The position numbers were made by a program, and so were the translations under genes. A stretch of DNA of 64,000 bases from UBA6170 sp942491385. GTDB lineage: Bacteria; Chloroflexota; Anaerolineae; Anaerolineales; Anaerolineaceae. How positions within the stretch are numbered: the stretch's first letter is position 1; every line of letters begins with the position of its first letter. The notes under the pieces are model-generated. The model did no database searches, was not told where the DNA came from, and saw only the letters and a list, made by a program, of their open reading frames with translations. Positions 27,081 to 34,629 of this stretch are shown piece by piece. Where the stretch lies: assembly GCA_942491385.1 (NCBI GenBank), contig CALOAF010000005.1, positions 310,001 to 374,000 of the forward strand. The letters are read 5' to 3'.

Positions 27081-28325
27081 CTATGGAATAAAATCCATAA
27101 ATCTTCCATCAGCAATTTGCAATACTTCACTACCGTCTCGGCTCAACTTTAATACATTCACCGCAGAAGAATTCATATCACTTTGGGTAACCAGGAGATA
27201 GTCCTCACTTACCCAGCCGTCTACGTTGAAAGAACCTTCATTCACCGTGGTTAATATGCGCGGTGGTTGACTGCCATCCACAGGTACCACCACAATTTTG
27301 CCAAATTCCTGTGCGGGATCAGCACGTTGAATCACGTATGCCAGCCATTCCCCGGAAGGCGAAAAGCGAGCCGCGCCTGCAATGGTCTGATCTTCCAGGA
27401 TCGGATAACTGGTTTCAATACCAGTATCCAGGTTTCTAACGCGCACATTTCGCTCTCCACCACACACAATGGCTATCATTGTCAGATCTTCAGAAATGCT
27501 ACTCAAGCAGATCCCCAGCCGTTCCTGGTCATCCACCAATGTCCGAATGCTATTATTGAGCGGGTTGAAAATGTAGAGCCCGTTGTACCCCCAATACAAC
27601 ATATACCCACCAATCCCTGTCATTCCGGTTGCATAGATTAACCGTCCATCATCAGTCCAGCGCACCGGAAAGAAATTAAGTGCCAGGTCAGTCTGTTCAT
27701 CAGCAGCAATGGCATCAATTAATTGTTGATTGCTGCCATCCAGATTGGCATAGAAAATTTCGGTTTTGAGTGCACCCTCTCCCCAACTGCTGGTTGACCA
27801 GGCAATTTTTTGCCGATCTGGAGATATGGCGATATACACCGGATCCTGTGCATCGATAAAATTAAATTTCTGCGTGCCCTGTGCATTCACACGAAAAGCT
27901 CCTGGATCATCATTAAATTGGGTATAAAAAATTTCATCGCTGAAGGCATCTATTTGATTTTCACCGTACCAGCTTGAAGCTCCGGCGGGGAATTCAGCTC
28001 CGACTGCCTGACCATTTAAATCATAGGCTCGAAACCAACCGCCCTGTAAAACATAGAAGCCCTGATACAAATCACCGTTTGGGGAATCCGGTTGAGGTGG
28101 ATTGGCTGCCTCAGTTGGTACAGGAGTTTCTGATGAGGTTGAATTTTCAGGTTGGGTGGCTTGTTGAAACATTTCAGTTTGTAAAGCACCAATCGTCGCT
28201 TCGAGATCCGGGTCAGCTGATTTATCTCCATCGCCATTAATTGGTAATTGGCAGGCAGCACTAACCAAAACTACAACTAAAATGAACAATAATAACTGTT
28301 TTGGAATTCTTTTGATTTCTTTCAT
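27081..28325 (-). CDS. TolB-like beta-propeller lipoprotein
   Basis: Protein of 414 aa. The start at 28325 is set by GGAGG 6 nt upstream. Signal peptide with lipobox VSAAC, then an acidic and P/T/S-rich linker (about residues 30-75). The body has repeated WD40/TolB-type blades: VYIAISPDRQKIAWSTSS, IFYANLDGSNQQL, AARFSPSGEWLAYVIQ, IVVVPVDGSQPPRIL. It is an extracytoplasmic propeller, probably a protein- or polymer-binding platform. No enzymatic motif. It stands alone between the metal importer and greA. Confidence 0.8.
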   Translation of the reverse strand: MKEIKRIPKQLLLFILVVVLVSAACQLPINGDGDKSADPDLEATIGALQTEMFQQATQPENSTSSETPVPTEAANPPQPDSPNGDLYQGFYVLQGGWFRAYDLNGQAVGAEFPAGASSWYGENQIDAFSDEIFYTQFNDDPGAFRVNAQGTQKFNFIDAQDPVYIAISPDRQKIAWSTSSWGEGALKTEIFYANLDGSNQQLIDAIAADEQTDLALNFFPVRWTDDGRLIYATGMTGIGGYMLYWGYNGLYIFNPLNNSIRTLVDDQERLGICLSSISEDLTMIAIVCGGERNVRVRNLDTGIETSYPILEDQTIAGAARFSPSGEWLAYVIQRADPAQEFGKIVVVPVDGSQPPRILTTVNEGSFNVDGWVSEDYLLVTQSDMNSSAVNVLKLSRDGSEVLQIADGRFMDFIP

Positions 28326-28500
28326 GAAGTCCTCCATCTCTGAATCTTGAATATCTTCATAGGAAATTCTTTTTTTATGTCTGGAATCAGAACTCACGTT
28401 ACCCGGAATGCCGATCTCACTCACAAAATTCAATTTAATTATACAATCCTTCACTTTTACAATTAAACACCAAGAGAAACGAAATGAGCAACAAAATAGC

Positions 28501-28529
28501 TTGCATTTCAGCTTGATTTATGATAATAT
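28501..28529 (+). promoter_or_regulatory. Promoter for greA
   Basis: TTGCAT, 17-nt spacer, TAATAT. The ATG of greA lies about 100 nt downstream, leaving a moderately long AT-rich leader. Confidence 0.6.
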
Positions 28530-28634
28530 CTTGCTACCTATAACAAGGAATTAGAGATCAAATCGCTCCGTATGGAGTGGTTTATTTCTTTTTAATTGGG
28601 ATAAATCATTAAAAAAATTCAAAAAGGATAAGAC

Positions 28635-29099
28635 ATGTCTGTATCATTTCTGACGCAAGAAGGTTATGATGAACTTCAAAACGAATTAGATTTTTTGCGA
28701 ACCATCAAACGCAAAGAAGTTGCCCAACGTCTGCATGAAGCCATGGAAGGCGGGGAACTCATCGAGAATGCTGAATATGAAGCGGCTAAAAACGAACAGG
28801 CATTCACCGAAGGTCGTATCAAAGAGCTGGAATATCTCCTGGCAACTGCCCGTATTGTGACTGATGCGCAAAAAACCGATACCATTCAGGTAGGTTCACG
28901 CGTAACTGTTGTGGAAGAGGGTCTGGATGAAGAAGAACTCTATATCATTGTCGGTGCAGCCGAAGCCAAGCCCAGTGTAAGGAAGATTTCAAACGAATCA
29001 CCTTTAGGGAAGGCATTGCTGAACCATAAGGCAGGCGATACCGTGTCTGTGAATGCTCCGGCTGGCGCGTATAAAGTTAAAATTGTAAAATTTGAGTAA
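28635..29099 (+). CDS. greA: Transcription elongation factor GreA
   Basis: Protein of 154 aa, canonical length. N-terminal coiled coil (LTQEGYDELQNELDFL to about residue 75) with the tip motif ENAEYEAAKNEQAF, whose acidic residues stimulate RNA polymerase transcript cleavage. The FKBP-like C-terminal domain contains VGAAEAKPSVRKISNESPLG and VNAPAGAYKVKI. It rescues backtracked RNA polymerase. Followed by a strong terminator before lysS. Confidence 0.97.
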   Translation: MSVSFLTQEGYDELQNELDFLRTIKRKEVAQRLHEAMEGGELIENAEYEAAKNEQAFTEGRIKELEYLLATARIVTDAQKTDTIQVGSRVTVVEEGLDEEELYIIVGAAEAKPSVRKISNESPLGKALLNHKAGDTVSVNAPAGAYKVKIVKFE

Positions 29100-29121
29100 A
29101 TAGAAAAATTAAAAAACTGCG

Positions 29122-29156
29122 CCCCGCCCGTGATATCATTAGGCGGGGTGTTTTGT
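29122..29156 (+). terminator. Rho-independent terminator after greA
   Basis: CCCCGCC / GGCGGGG stem with a 13-nt loop followed by TGTTTTGTT. It sits about 40 nt before the lysS start, so it may terminate greA or attenuate read-through into lysS. Confidence 0.85.
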
Positions 29157-29186
29157 TAAATAAACAATCAACTTGAGGTTATTAAC

Positions 29187-30701
29187 ATGGAAAGAAATGA
29201 TTTAGAAAAAATTCGTCTGGAGAAAATTGAACGCATGCGGGCGGAAGGCATAGAACCCTATCCCACCAGCGCACATCCCACCCATCGTAATCAGGAAGCG
29301 CTCCAGGCATTTGAAGCTGCAGAACAAATTGAAGGAAGTGAACCTGTTCAGGCAACGCTGGTCGGACGAATTCGTGCCATGCGGCCGATGGGAAAGATTG
29401 CCTTTGCACATATAGAAGATGGCACTGCCCGCATCCAGCTTTTCTTCCGTATCAACGAAATTGGCGAAGAAAATATGAGCAAATTAAAAGAAGATTTCGA
29501 CCTGGGTGATTTCATTGAAGCCAGTGGGCACCTCTTCCGCACCAGAACCAACGAAATTTCTTTGCACGTCAAAACCTTCCGCATGCTGGCCAAAGCGGTC
29601 ACGCCTCTGCCAGCCGCCAAAGATGAGATTGTGGATGGCAAAGTGATCCGGCATGCCACCCTGAATGACCCGGAAACCCGCTATCGTCAGCGTTATGCGG
29701 ATCTGGTTGTCAACCCGGAAGTGCGCGAGATATTCAAAGTCCGTACCAAAACCATCCGCGCTTTACGTGATTATCTGGATAACCTCGATTTTCTGGAAGT
29801 GGAAACTCCCATTCTGCAGCCTATTTATGGTGGTGCTGCCGCCCGCCCCTTTGTAACCTTTCATAATCAACTCAAACAGGAACTGTATTTACGCATCTCG
29901 TTTGAACTCTACCTAAAACGCCTGATCGTGGGCGGCTTTGACCGTGTGTACGAGATCGGCCGCGATTTCCGCAATGAAGGAATCTCTTTCAAACACAACC
30001 CGGAGTTCACCCAGATTGAATTTTATATGGCCTATGCCGATTACAATTCCATCATGGATTTGACCGAAGACATGGTCGCGTACGTTTGCGACCAGGTGCT
30101 TGGATCCCGCAAGATTGAGTTCCGTGGTAACACCATCGATGTCACTCCCCCCTGGCGACGGCTGGAATTACGCCAGGGCTTGATCGAAACCACCGGCATC
30201 GATATCAACCAGCATCCAACTGGCGAAAGCCTGGAAGTCGCCATGAATGCCAAAGGCTATCCCTTCAAACCCGGCAGTGCTAGAGGCAAACTGATTGACA
30301 GCCTTCTCGGCGATTATCTCGAACCTACCCTGCTGCAACCAACCTTCCTCTACGATTATCCGCGTGATATCTCCCCGTTAGCCAAGAGCAAACCTGGAGA
30401 CCCAAGCATGACCGAGCGCTTTGAAGGTTTCATCGCTGGCATGGAACTGTGTAACGCCTTCACCGAGCTGAACGATCCGCTCGACCAGGAACAGCGCTTC
30501 CTCGAGATGGGTCGCGACTATGAATCGGACGATGAAGAACGCCACCCGATGGATGAAGATTACCTGCGCGCCATGTCCTACGGCATGCCCCCCATGGGCG
30601 GCTTCGGCATGGGTGTGGATCGCCTGGTGATGCTGCTCACCAACCAGCAAAGCATCCGCGAGGTGCTGCTCTTCCCACCTCGGAAGAAGTTGGAGGAGTG
30701 A
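29187..30701 (+). CDS. lysS: Lysyl-tRNA synthetase, class II
   Basis: Protein of 504 aa, standard for LysRS-II. The N-terminal OB-fold anticodon-binding domain (about residues 50-160) is followed by the class II catalytic core. Motif 2 is FRNEGISFKHNPEFTQIEFY. Motif 3 is GFGMGVDRLVMLL. The substrate-pocket segment MTERFEGFIAGMELCNAF is also present. It charges tRNA-Lys in the cytoplasm. The gene is somewhat GC-richer toward its 3' end than its neighbours. A REP-like palindrome with a T tail follows about 100 nt downstream and may serve as its terminator. Confidence 0.97.
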   Translation: MERNDLEKIRLEKIERMRAEGIEPYPTSAHPTHRNQEALQAFEAAEQIEGSEPVQATLVGRIRAMRPMGKIAFAHIEDGTARIQLFFRINEIGEENMSKLKEDFDLGDFIEASGHLFRTRTNEISLHVKTFRMLAKAVTPLPAAKDEIVDGKVIRHATLNDPETRYRQRYADLVVNPEVREIFKVRTKTIRALRDYLDNLDFLEVETPILQPIYGGAAARPFVTFHNQLKQELYLRISFELYLKRLIVGGFDRVYEIGRDFRNEGISFKHNPEFTQIEFYMAYADYNSIMDLTEDMVAYVCDQVLGSRKIEFRGNTIDVTPPWRRLELRQGLIETTGIDINQHPTGESLEVAMNAKGYPFKPGSARGKLIDSLLGDYLEPTLLQPTFLYDYPRDISPLAKSKPGDPSMTERFEGFIAGMELCNAFTELNDPLDQEQRFLEMGRDYESDDEERHPMDEDYLRAMSYGMPPMGGFGMGVDRLVMLLTNQQSIREVLLFPPRKKLEE

Positions 30702-30798
30702 AGTAGTTGACAGTTCACTGTTGACAGCAACTGTAAATTCTTTTTACATCCCTTCCACCCTCGGAATAATCTCTTTCGCAAAAGTCTCCAGCAATATA

Positions 30799-30825
30799 CA
30801 AGGGTGCGTCGCTGACGCACCCTTG
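30799..30825. repeat. REP-like palindrome copy 1
   Basis: Core GGTGCGTCGCTGACGCACC extended here to a 12-bp stem (CAAGGGTGCGTC / GACGCACCCTTG) around GCT, followed by TTTTC. Shares its core with copies at 32339, 33908 and 34515. Confidence 0.9.
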
Positions 30826-30881
30826 TTTTCATATTGCCACTCACGATTCATTCACTTATAACAAGTAGATTGAACCTTTCA

Positions 30882-31880
30882 TTACCAGGCATATGCGTTG
30901 GGTGCTTCGCCACCCGGTCCTGGGAAAATCTCGTCCAATTTTTGCAGTGTTTCCTCATCCAAAACAATTTCTGCCGCTCGCACGGCGCTTTCAAGCTGTT
31001 CCATGGTTCGTGGTCCAATAATCGGAGCTGTGACAATCGGGTTATGCAGCAACCAGGCTAATGCGATCTCTCCAGGTGGATGCCCAATCTCACGGCATAA
31101 TGTTTCATATTTTTCCAGTTTGTCACGATTTTTGGCAACATTTTTTTCAAAGTTCTCACCCTTGCGGCGACCAGTTTCCAATTTTTCCAAAGCACCGCCT
31201 AACAAACCACCATCCAGTGGACTCCAGGGGATAAGTCCCAAGCCATAATGACGGCAGGCAGGGATGACTTCCAATTCAACCGTGCGGTTATTTAAATTAT
31301 AGATACTCTGTTCGCTGACCAGTCCTGACATGCCGCGCTTTGAGGCTTCCTGACAGGCAGTAGCAATATCCCAACCGGCAAAATTACTGGATCCTACATA
31401 AACGACCTTGCCCTGATTGATCAGACTGCCAAAAGCCTGCCAGGTTTCATCCCAGGGGCAATCACGGTCAATATGGTGCATTTGATATAGATCAATCCAT
31501 TCCGTTTGCAGACGTTTCAGGCTGCCTTCGCAATGTTTGCGGATTTTATAAGCCGATAAGCTACGGCCGTCACTATTCACCTCCGCTAAATTTGCTTTGC
31601 GTGTGACCGGATTGAACACCTTGGTTGCCAATACCGTCGCATCCCGGCGACCGCCACCCAAGGCAAACCAGCGCCCGATGATTTCTTCTGTATGGCCATG
31701 TTCTTCTTCCCAGCCATAGACATCTGCAGTATCAAAAAAATTAATACCCAGCTCCAGGGCACGATCCATGATTTTATAGCTGTCCTCTTCGGTGGTATGC
31801 CAGCCGAAATTCATCGTTCCCAGGCAAATATTGCTTACCAGCACGCCATGTTTTCCTAATCGTTTATGTTTAATAGTCAT
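30882..31880 (-). CDS. Aldo/keto reductase
   Basis: Protein of 332 aa with an AKR TIM barrel. Features are INFFDTADVYG (catalytic Asp and Tyr), VLATKVFNPV (Lys), LYQMHHIDRD (His), YVGSSNFAGWDIA, LGLIPWSPLDGGLL and the NADPH-site tail PIIGPRTMEQLESAV. It reduces aldehydes/ketones with NADPH; natural substrate unknown. It resembles the YhdN/IolS-like subgroup. Convergent with lysS; REP copy 1 lies between them. Confidence 0.92.
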   Translation of the reverse strand: MTIKHKRLGKHGVLVSNICLGTMNFGWHTTEEDSYKIMDRALELGINFFDTADVYGWEEEHGHTEEIIGRWFALGGGRRDATVLATKVFNPVTRKANLAEVNSDGRSLSAYKIRKHCEGSLKRLQTEWIDLYQMHHIDRDCPWDETWQAFGSLINQGKVVYVGSSNFAGWDIATACQEASKRGMSGLVSEQSIYNLNNRTVELEVIPACRHYGLGLIPWSPLDGGLLGGALEKLETGRRKGENFEKNVAKNRDKLEKYETLCREIGHPPGEIALAWLLHNPIVTAPIIGPRTMEQLESAVRAAEIVLDEETLQKLDEIFPGPGGEAPNAYAW

Positions 31881-32200
31881 TTTGAACTCCTTTTTCCCTC
31901 AAGGTTTGGCTGTTATGAATGAATGAAAACCTTTTATCAACGAAAAGTTTTCAATAATATAACTTATTATATCTATAATACAACCAGGAAATTATTGTAG
32001 GGTTCATCCATGATGCACCATTTATTCCCAATCAACATTTCCTTAATATTTACCCCAATCATTATCTTAAACTTCCGCATAACCGTTATTGAACACCTCC
32101 CTTAATGGTGCGTTATGAACGGACCCAACCATTTCTAGCCTTTGATTTTTTTCTTTCAGCTTTCAGCTTTTAACTTTCGGCTGTCAACTGCAAACTATCT
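31881..32200. other. Non-coding accessory interval left of the polB fragment
   Basis: No gene seen. AT-rich sequence containing the left copy of an approximately 80-nt direct repeat (32040-32125) that ends in a degenerate REP variant. It then has a low-complexity stretch of CTTTCAG-type units (about 32150-32190). The right copy of the direct repeat is at about 32355-32439. Confidence 0.6.
32040..32125 (+). repeat. Direct repeat, left copy, ending in REP variant
   Basis: Shares CTTAAACTTCCGCATAACCG, then TTATTGAACACCTC and TTAATGGTGCGTTATGAACG, with 32355-32439. Its terminal palindrome GGTGCGTT-ATG-AACGGACC carries one stem mismatch. Confidence 0.85.
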
Positions 32201-32333
32201 CCAGCCTCCTGACATTCGGCACAAACAATCTCTGCCACTCTTTCTCCTCCTCCCTGGGTGGCAACAAAATATGGCGTTTCCCCGCCGGCAGGGCAAAATC
32301 AAAGGCCAGTTGAATGCCGCCCTGCAACCAGAT
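32201..32333 (-). pseudogene. C-terminal fragment of a second PolB-like gene
   Basis: Minus-strand translation gives WLQGGIQLAFDFALPAGKRH and continues LLPPREEEKEWQRLFVPNVRRL. This is nearly identical over about 43 residues to the C-terminus of the complete PolB-like protein encoded at 34630-36960 (one I/V difference), while the DNA differs at about 20 of 133 positions. Most changes are therefore synonymous. The 5' side is cut by a REP palindrome at 32338. It is a remnant of a diverged paralogue, not a recent copy of the neighbour. Confidence 0.88.
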
Positions 32334-32337
32334 CGTA

Positions 32338-32358
32338 GGGTGCGTCGCTGACGCACCT
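32338..32358. repeat. REP-like palindrome copy 2
   Basis: GGTGCGTC-GCT-GACGCACC at the exact edge of the polB fragment. Confidence 0.9.
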
Positions 32359-32439
32359 ATAATATTCACCCCAATCAACCTCTTAAACTTCCGCATAACC
32401 GTTATTGAACACCTCTTAATGGTGCGTTATGAACGCACC
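32355..32439 (+). repeat. Direct repeat, right copy, ending in compensated REP variant
   Basis: Second copy of the approximately 80-nt repeat. It ends with GGTGCGTTATGAACGCACC (32421-32439). Relative to the common core, the stem's inner C-G pair is changed to T-A on both arms and the loop is ATG, so pairing is preserved. Confidence 0.85.
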
Positions 32440-32479
32440 CTTGTATCTTTAGAGTTAAAGGATAATGTAGAGGTAAAGA

Positions 32480-32690
32480 ACGCTGATCAGACAAAGACGG
32501 GAGAATCTGGATCCACCCTTGGGCATTAAGCCTGTGACGTAGATTAGATCCCCGCCTCCTGAACCTATAACAAGGTCGTACAGCATCTGAAGCCTCTCAC
32601 CCTTTAGACAGCTTGAGAAGAGCTTGCATTCACAAGGTAGATCCGGCATAGGCTAGTCTGATCAGCGCCTACAACCTAGTGTACCAAAGG
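32480..32690 (+). ncRNA. Candidate IS110 bridge RNA region
   Basis: Non-coding left end upstream of the transposase. Recent work on IS110 recombinases shows that this position commonly encodes a bridge RNA whose two loops pair with target and donor DNA. Complementary segments are visible, for example GGATC near 32510 and GATCC near 32549, but I did not derive a full fold or match the loops to the flanks. Position-based inference only. Confidence 0.35.
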
Positions 32691-32699
32691 AGAATGAAA

Positions 32700-33683
32700 A
32701 TGGAACAACGAGTTCTCGGAATTGATGTAGCCAAAGATACTCTGGATATCGCCCTCTCTGATGGGATTCATTTGAACCACGGGCAATTTGCGAACACTCA
32801 GAAAGGACATGAACAACTGGAACAGTGGTTGAGAAAACAGAGTGATTCAAATGTCCATGTTTGTCTGGAAGCCACAGGACAGTATGGTGATGGAGTGGCT
32901 GAATACTTGTTTGCTGAAGGATTCCCTGTGAGTGTGGTAAACCCAGCCAGGATCAAACATTATGGCAACAGTAAGCTTAGACGAAACAAAACCGACAAAG
33001 CAGACGCCCAGCTCATTGCCGAGTATTGTTTACGCGAAAAACCCGCCATTTGGACCCCACCGCCTGTCAGTTTCAAGGATTTACAGGCTCTTGTACGCCA
33101 TTTGGATGACTTGCAAGCGGCCAAACGGCAAGCATCCAATCGTTTGTTATCGGGAGTTCAAACGAGATTTGTGGTGGATAGTGTGACCACTTTATGTGCT
33201 TTTCTTGATGATCAAATCATCCAAACCAAAAAGGCGATCCAAGAGCATATCAATCAACACGAGGAACTCAAACGCATGCAAGACCTGCTCGTGACGATCC
33301 CTGGTATTGGCAAACTCACAGCGGCCAAGCTACTAGGAGAGATTCGCAATATTTTAGATTTTCAAAGTGCTCGCCAGTTGGCAGCCTATGCAGGTCTAAC
33401 CCCTCGCAATTTCCTTTCTGGAACCTCGGTACACAAGAAATCTCGCCTTTCTAAGACAGGTAATGCGAATCTACGAAAATCTTTATACATGCCTGCTATC
33501 GTTTCTATAAAATATAACCCGATCATTCGATCTTTTTGCGCACGGTTATCTCAAAATGGTTTACAACCAATGGAGGTGGTTTGTGCTGCAATGCGAAAAC
33601 TCTTACATCTTGTTTTTGGAATTTTGAAGACCGGTCGTCCTTTTGACCCTAATTACCTCAACCCAATACAAGTTCCTTCTTGA
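32700..33683 (+). CDS. IS110 family transposase (DEDD recombinase)
   Basis: Protein of 327 aa from ATG 32700, with AAAGGAG 7 nt upstream. The N-terminal RuvC-like DEDD domain has GIDVAKDTLDIAL, CLEATGQYG and KTDKADAQLIAEY. The C-terminal Transposase_20 domain starts at LVTIPGIGKLTAAKLL, with AAYAGLTPRNFLSGTS and the serine-bearing SRLSKTGNANLRKSLY. Length and all domains are complete, so the enzyme looks active. Confidence 0.95.
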   Translation: MEQRVLGIDVAKDTLDIALSDGIHLNHGQFANTQKGHEQLEQWLRKQSDSNVHVCLEATGQYGDGVAEYLFAEGFPVSVVNPARIKHYGNSKLRRNKTDKADAQLIAEYCLREKPAIWTPPPVSFKDLQALVRHLDDLQAAKRQASNRLLSGVQTRFVVDSVTTLCAFLDDQIIQTKKAIQEHINQHEELKRMQDLLVTIPGIGKLTAAKLLGEIRNILDFQSARQLAAYAGLTPRNFLSGTSVHKKSRLSKTGNANLRKSLYMPAIVSIKYNPIIRSFCARLSQNGLQPMEVVCAAMRKLLHLVFGILKTGRPFDPNYLNPIQVPS

Positions 33684-33709
33684 CATTCAAGACAGCATCT
33701 ACTTCTACT

Positions 33710-33907
33710 TTATTTTCGAAAAAATACTAATTGAATAAATAGCTTTTTTTTTTCCAAATCCCATTTCCCTTCATTCCATCTTTGAATGGCTTGTGTTGCT
33801 TGAAAACCAATTAATCCGGGTTCTTTAGCTATCTTTTTAAGAATAGAAATACTTTTCTCAGGATCATACTTAAGTGAATAATATGCAACCATAGAAGCAA
33901 TTGGTAG
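33710..33907 (-). pseudogene. Truncated DUF2019-like (immunity/HEAT-type) gene fragment
   Basis: Minus-strand frame reads ASMVAYYSLKYDPEKSISIL, then KEPGLIGFQATQAIQRWNEG. This matches the C-terminal pattern of DUF2019-type helical proteins (the GLIGF.A...L..W..G signature). The 5' part is replaced by a REP palindrome (33908-33926) and the 3' end runs into the IS110 right flank. It therefore appears to be a gene remnant cut on both sides. The family call is from memory of the motif and is tentative. Confidence 0.55.
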
Positions 33908-33926
33908 GGTGCGTCGCTGACGCACC
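33908..33926. repeat. REP-like palindrome copy 3
   Basis: GGTGCGTC-GCT-GACGCACC, 8 nt beyond the stop codon of the RAYT gene. Confidence 0.9.
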
Positions 33927-33934
33927 AATAACTA

Positions 33935-34483
33935 TCATTCCCAATCCAGCCCCCGTATTCGTCCTTCATCTCCACCAACCCAATCATTATAATAAACACC
34001 CTCCTTGACATACTTGTGAAAACTGGACCACTTCCAATCGGATGACTTTTCCACATATCCATGCTTTATTGGATTGAAATGAATGTAATCTAAATGCCTT
34101 TCGAAATCCTCATCATCCCTAATTGAATGCTCCCAAAATCGTCTTTGCCAGATGGCAGCTTCACTACGTTTTTGACGAGATTCATTTCGGGGTTCTCCGG
34201 GGCCAATAGCACTCAAATATTGTTTTGTAAAAAGCCGTTTTATTTCCTTCCAACGTATCGAATAATTTGTATCATCTTCAGGTAATTGTAAGATGCAATG
34301 CAGATGGTCAGGCAATAAGCAAATGGCTTTGGTTTCGAATGGAAAGCGTCGTTTTGTATCCAACCAGGCAGTTTTCAGGATTTCACAACATTGAGAGTTA
34401 TTAAAAATGGGAATACGGTTATAGGTAACTACGGTGAAGAAGTAGGTGCCACCATTTATACGTAATCGGCGATATTCAGACAT
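33935..34483 (-). CDS. REP-associated tyrosine transposase (RAYT, Y1/HUH)
   Basis: Protein of 182 aa of the TnpA-REP/Y1_Tnp group. It starts MSEYRRLRINGGTYFFTVVT and then has the HUH-type metal motif ICLLPDHLHCILQLP (H-x-H). The W-Q-R-R-F-W-E-H element follows, and the catalytic tyrosine region is DYIHFNPIKHGYV. RAYTs cut and join single-stranded REP/BIME sequences. Palindromic REP copies flank this gene on both sides at 33908 and 34515, which is the expected REPtron arrangement. Confidence 0.92.
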   Translation of the reverse strand: MSEYRRLRINGGTYFFTVVTYNRIPIFNNSQCCEILKTAWLDTKRRFPFETKAICLLPDHLHCILQLPEDDTNYSIRWKEIKRLFTKQYLSAIGPGEPRNESRQKRSEAAIWQRRFWEHSIRDDEDFERHLDYIHFNPIKHGYVEKSSDWKWSSFHKYVKEGVYYNDWVGGDEGRIRGLDWE

Positions 34484-34514
34484 GGGTATATTTTATATGA
34501 AATTGAATTTGTAG

Positions 34515-34533
34515 GTGCGTCGCTGACGCACCA
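34515..34533. repeat. REP-like palindrome copy 4
   Basis: GGTGCGTC-GCT-GACGCACC, 31 nt upstream of the RAYT start, with flanking AATT-rich arms that extend the pairing weakly. Confidence 0.9.
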
Positions 34534-34629
34534 ATTTTATGATTATTTTCGGTATGACAGAGATCCCCGCAACCGAGGATTAACGCACCAAATGTATTGT
34601 ATCTTCGCAGTTCAATCTTTAAACATCAT

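Larger units (their letters stand above)
32450..33710 (+). mobile_element. IS110-family insertion sequence (boundaries approximate)
   Basis: A complete IS110-type transposase gene is preceded by about 230 nt of non-coding, structured-looking DNA and followed by a short right end. IS110 elements lack terminal inverted repeats and target duplications, so the ends cannot be fixed from this sequence alone. The element sits between the REP/direct-repeat block and a truncated gene fragment. Confidence 0.7.

Noticed and set aside
32142..32190. CTTTCAG-type short tandem units as a CRISPR or satellite
   Set aside because: Units of about 7 nt without spacers; simple low-complexity sequence.
33800..34540. 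IS110 inserted into a REP palindrome, as reported for IS621
   Set aside because: The nearest intact REP copies are over 200 nt from the transposase stop and are uninterrupted; the left flank has a REP variant but no split palindrome across the element was found.
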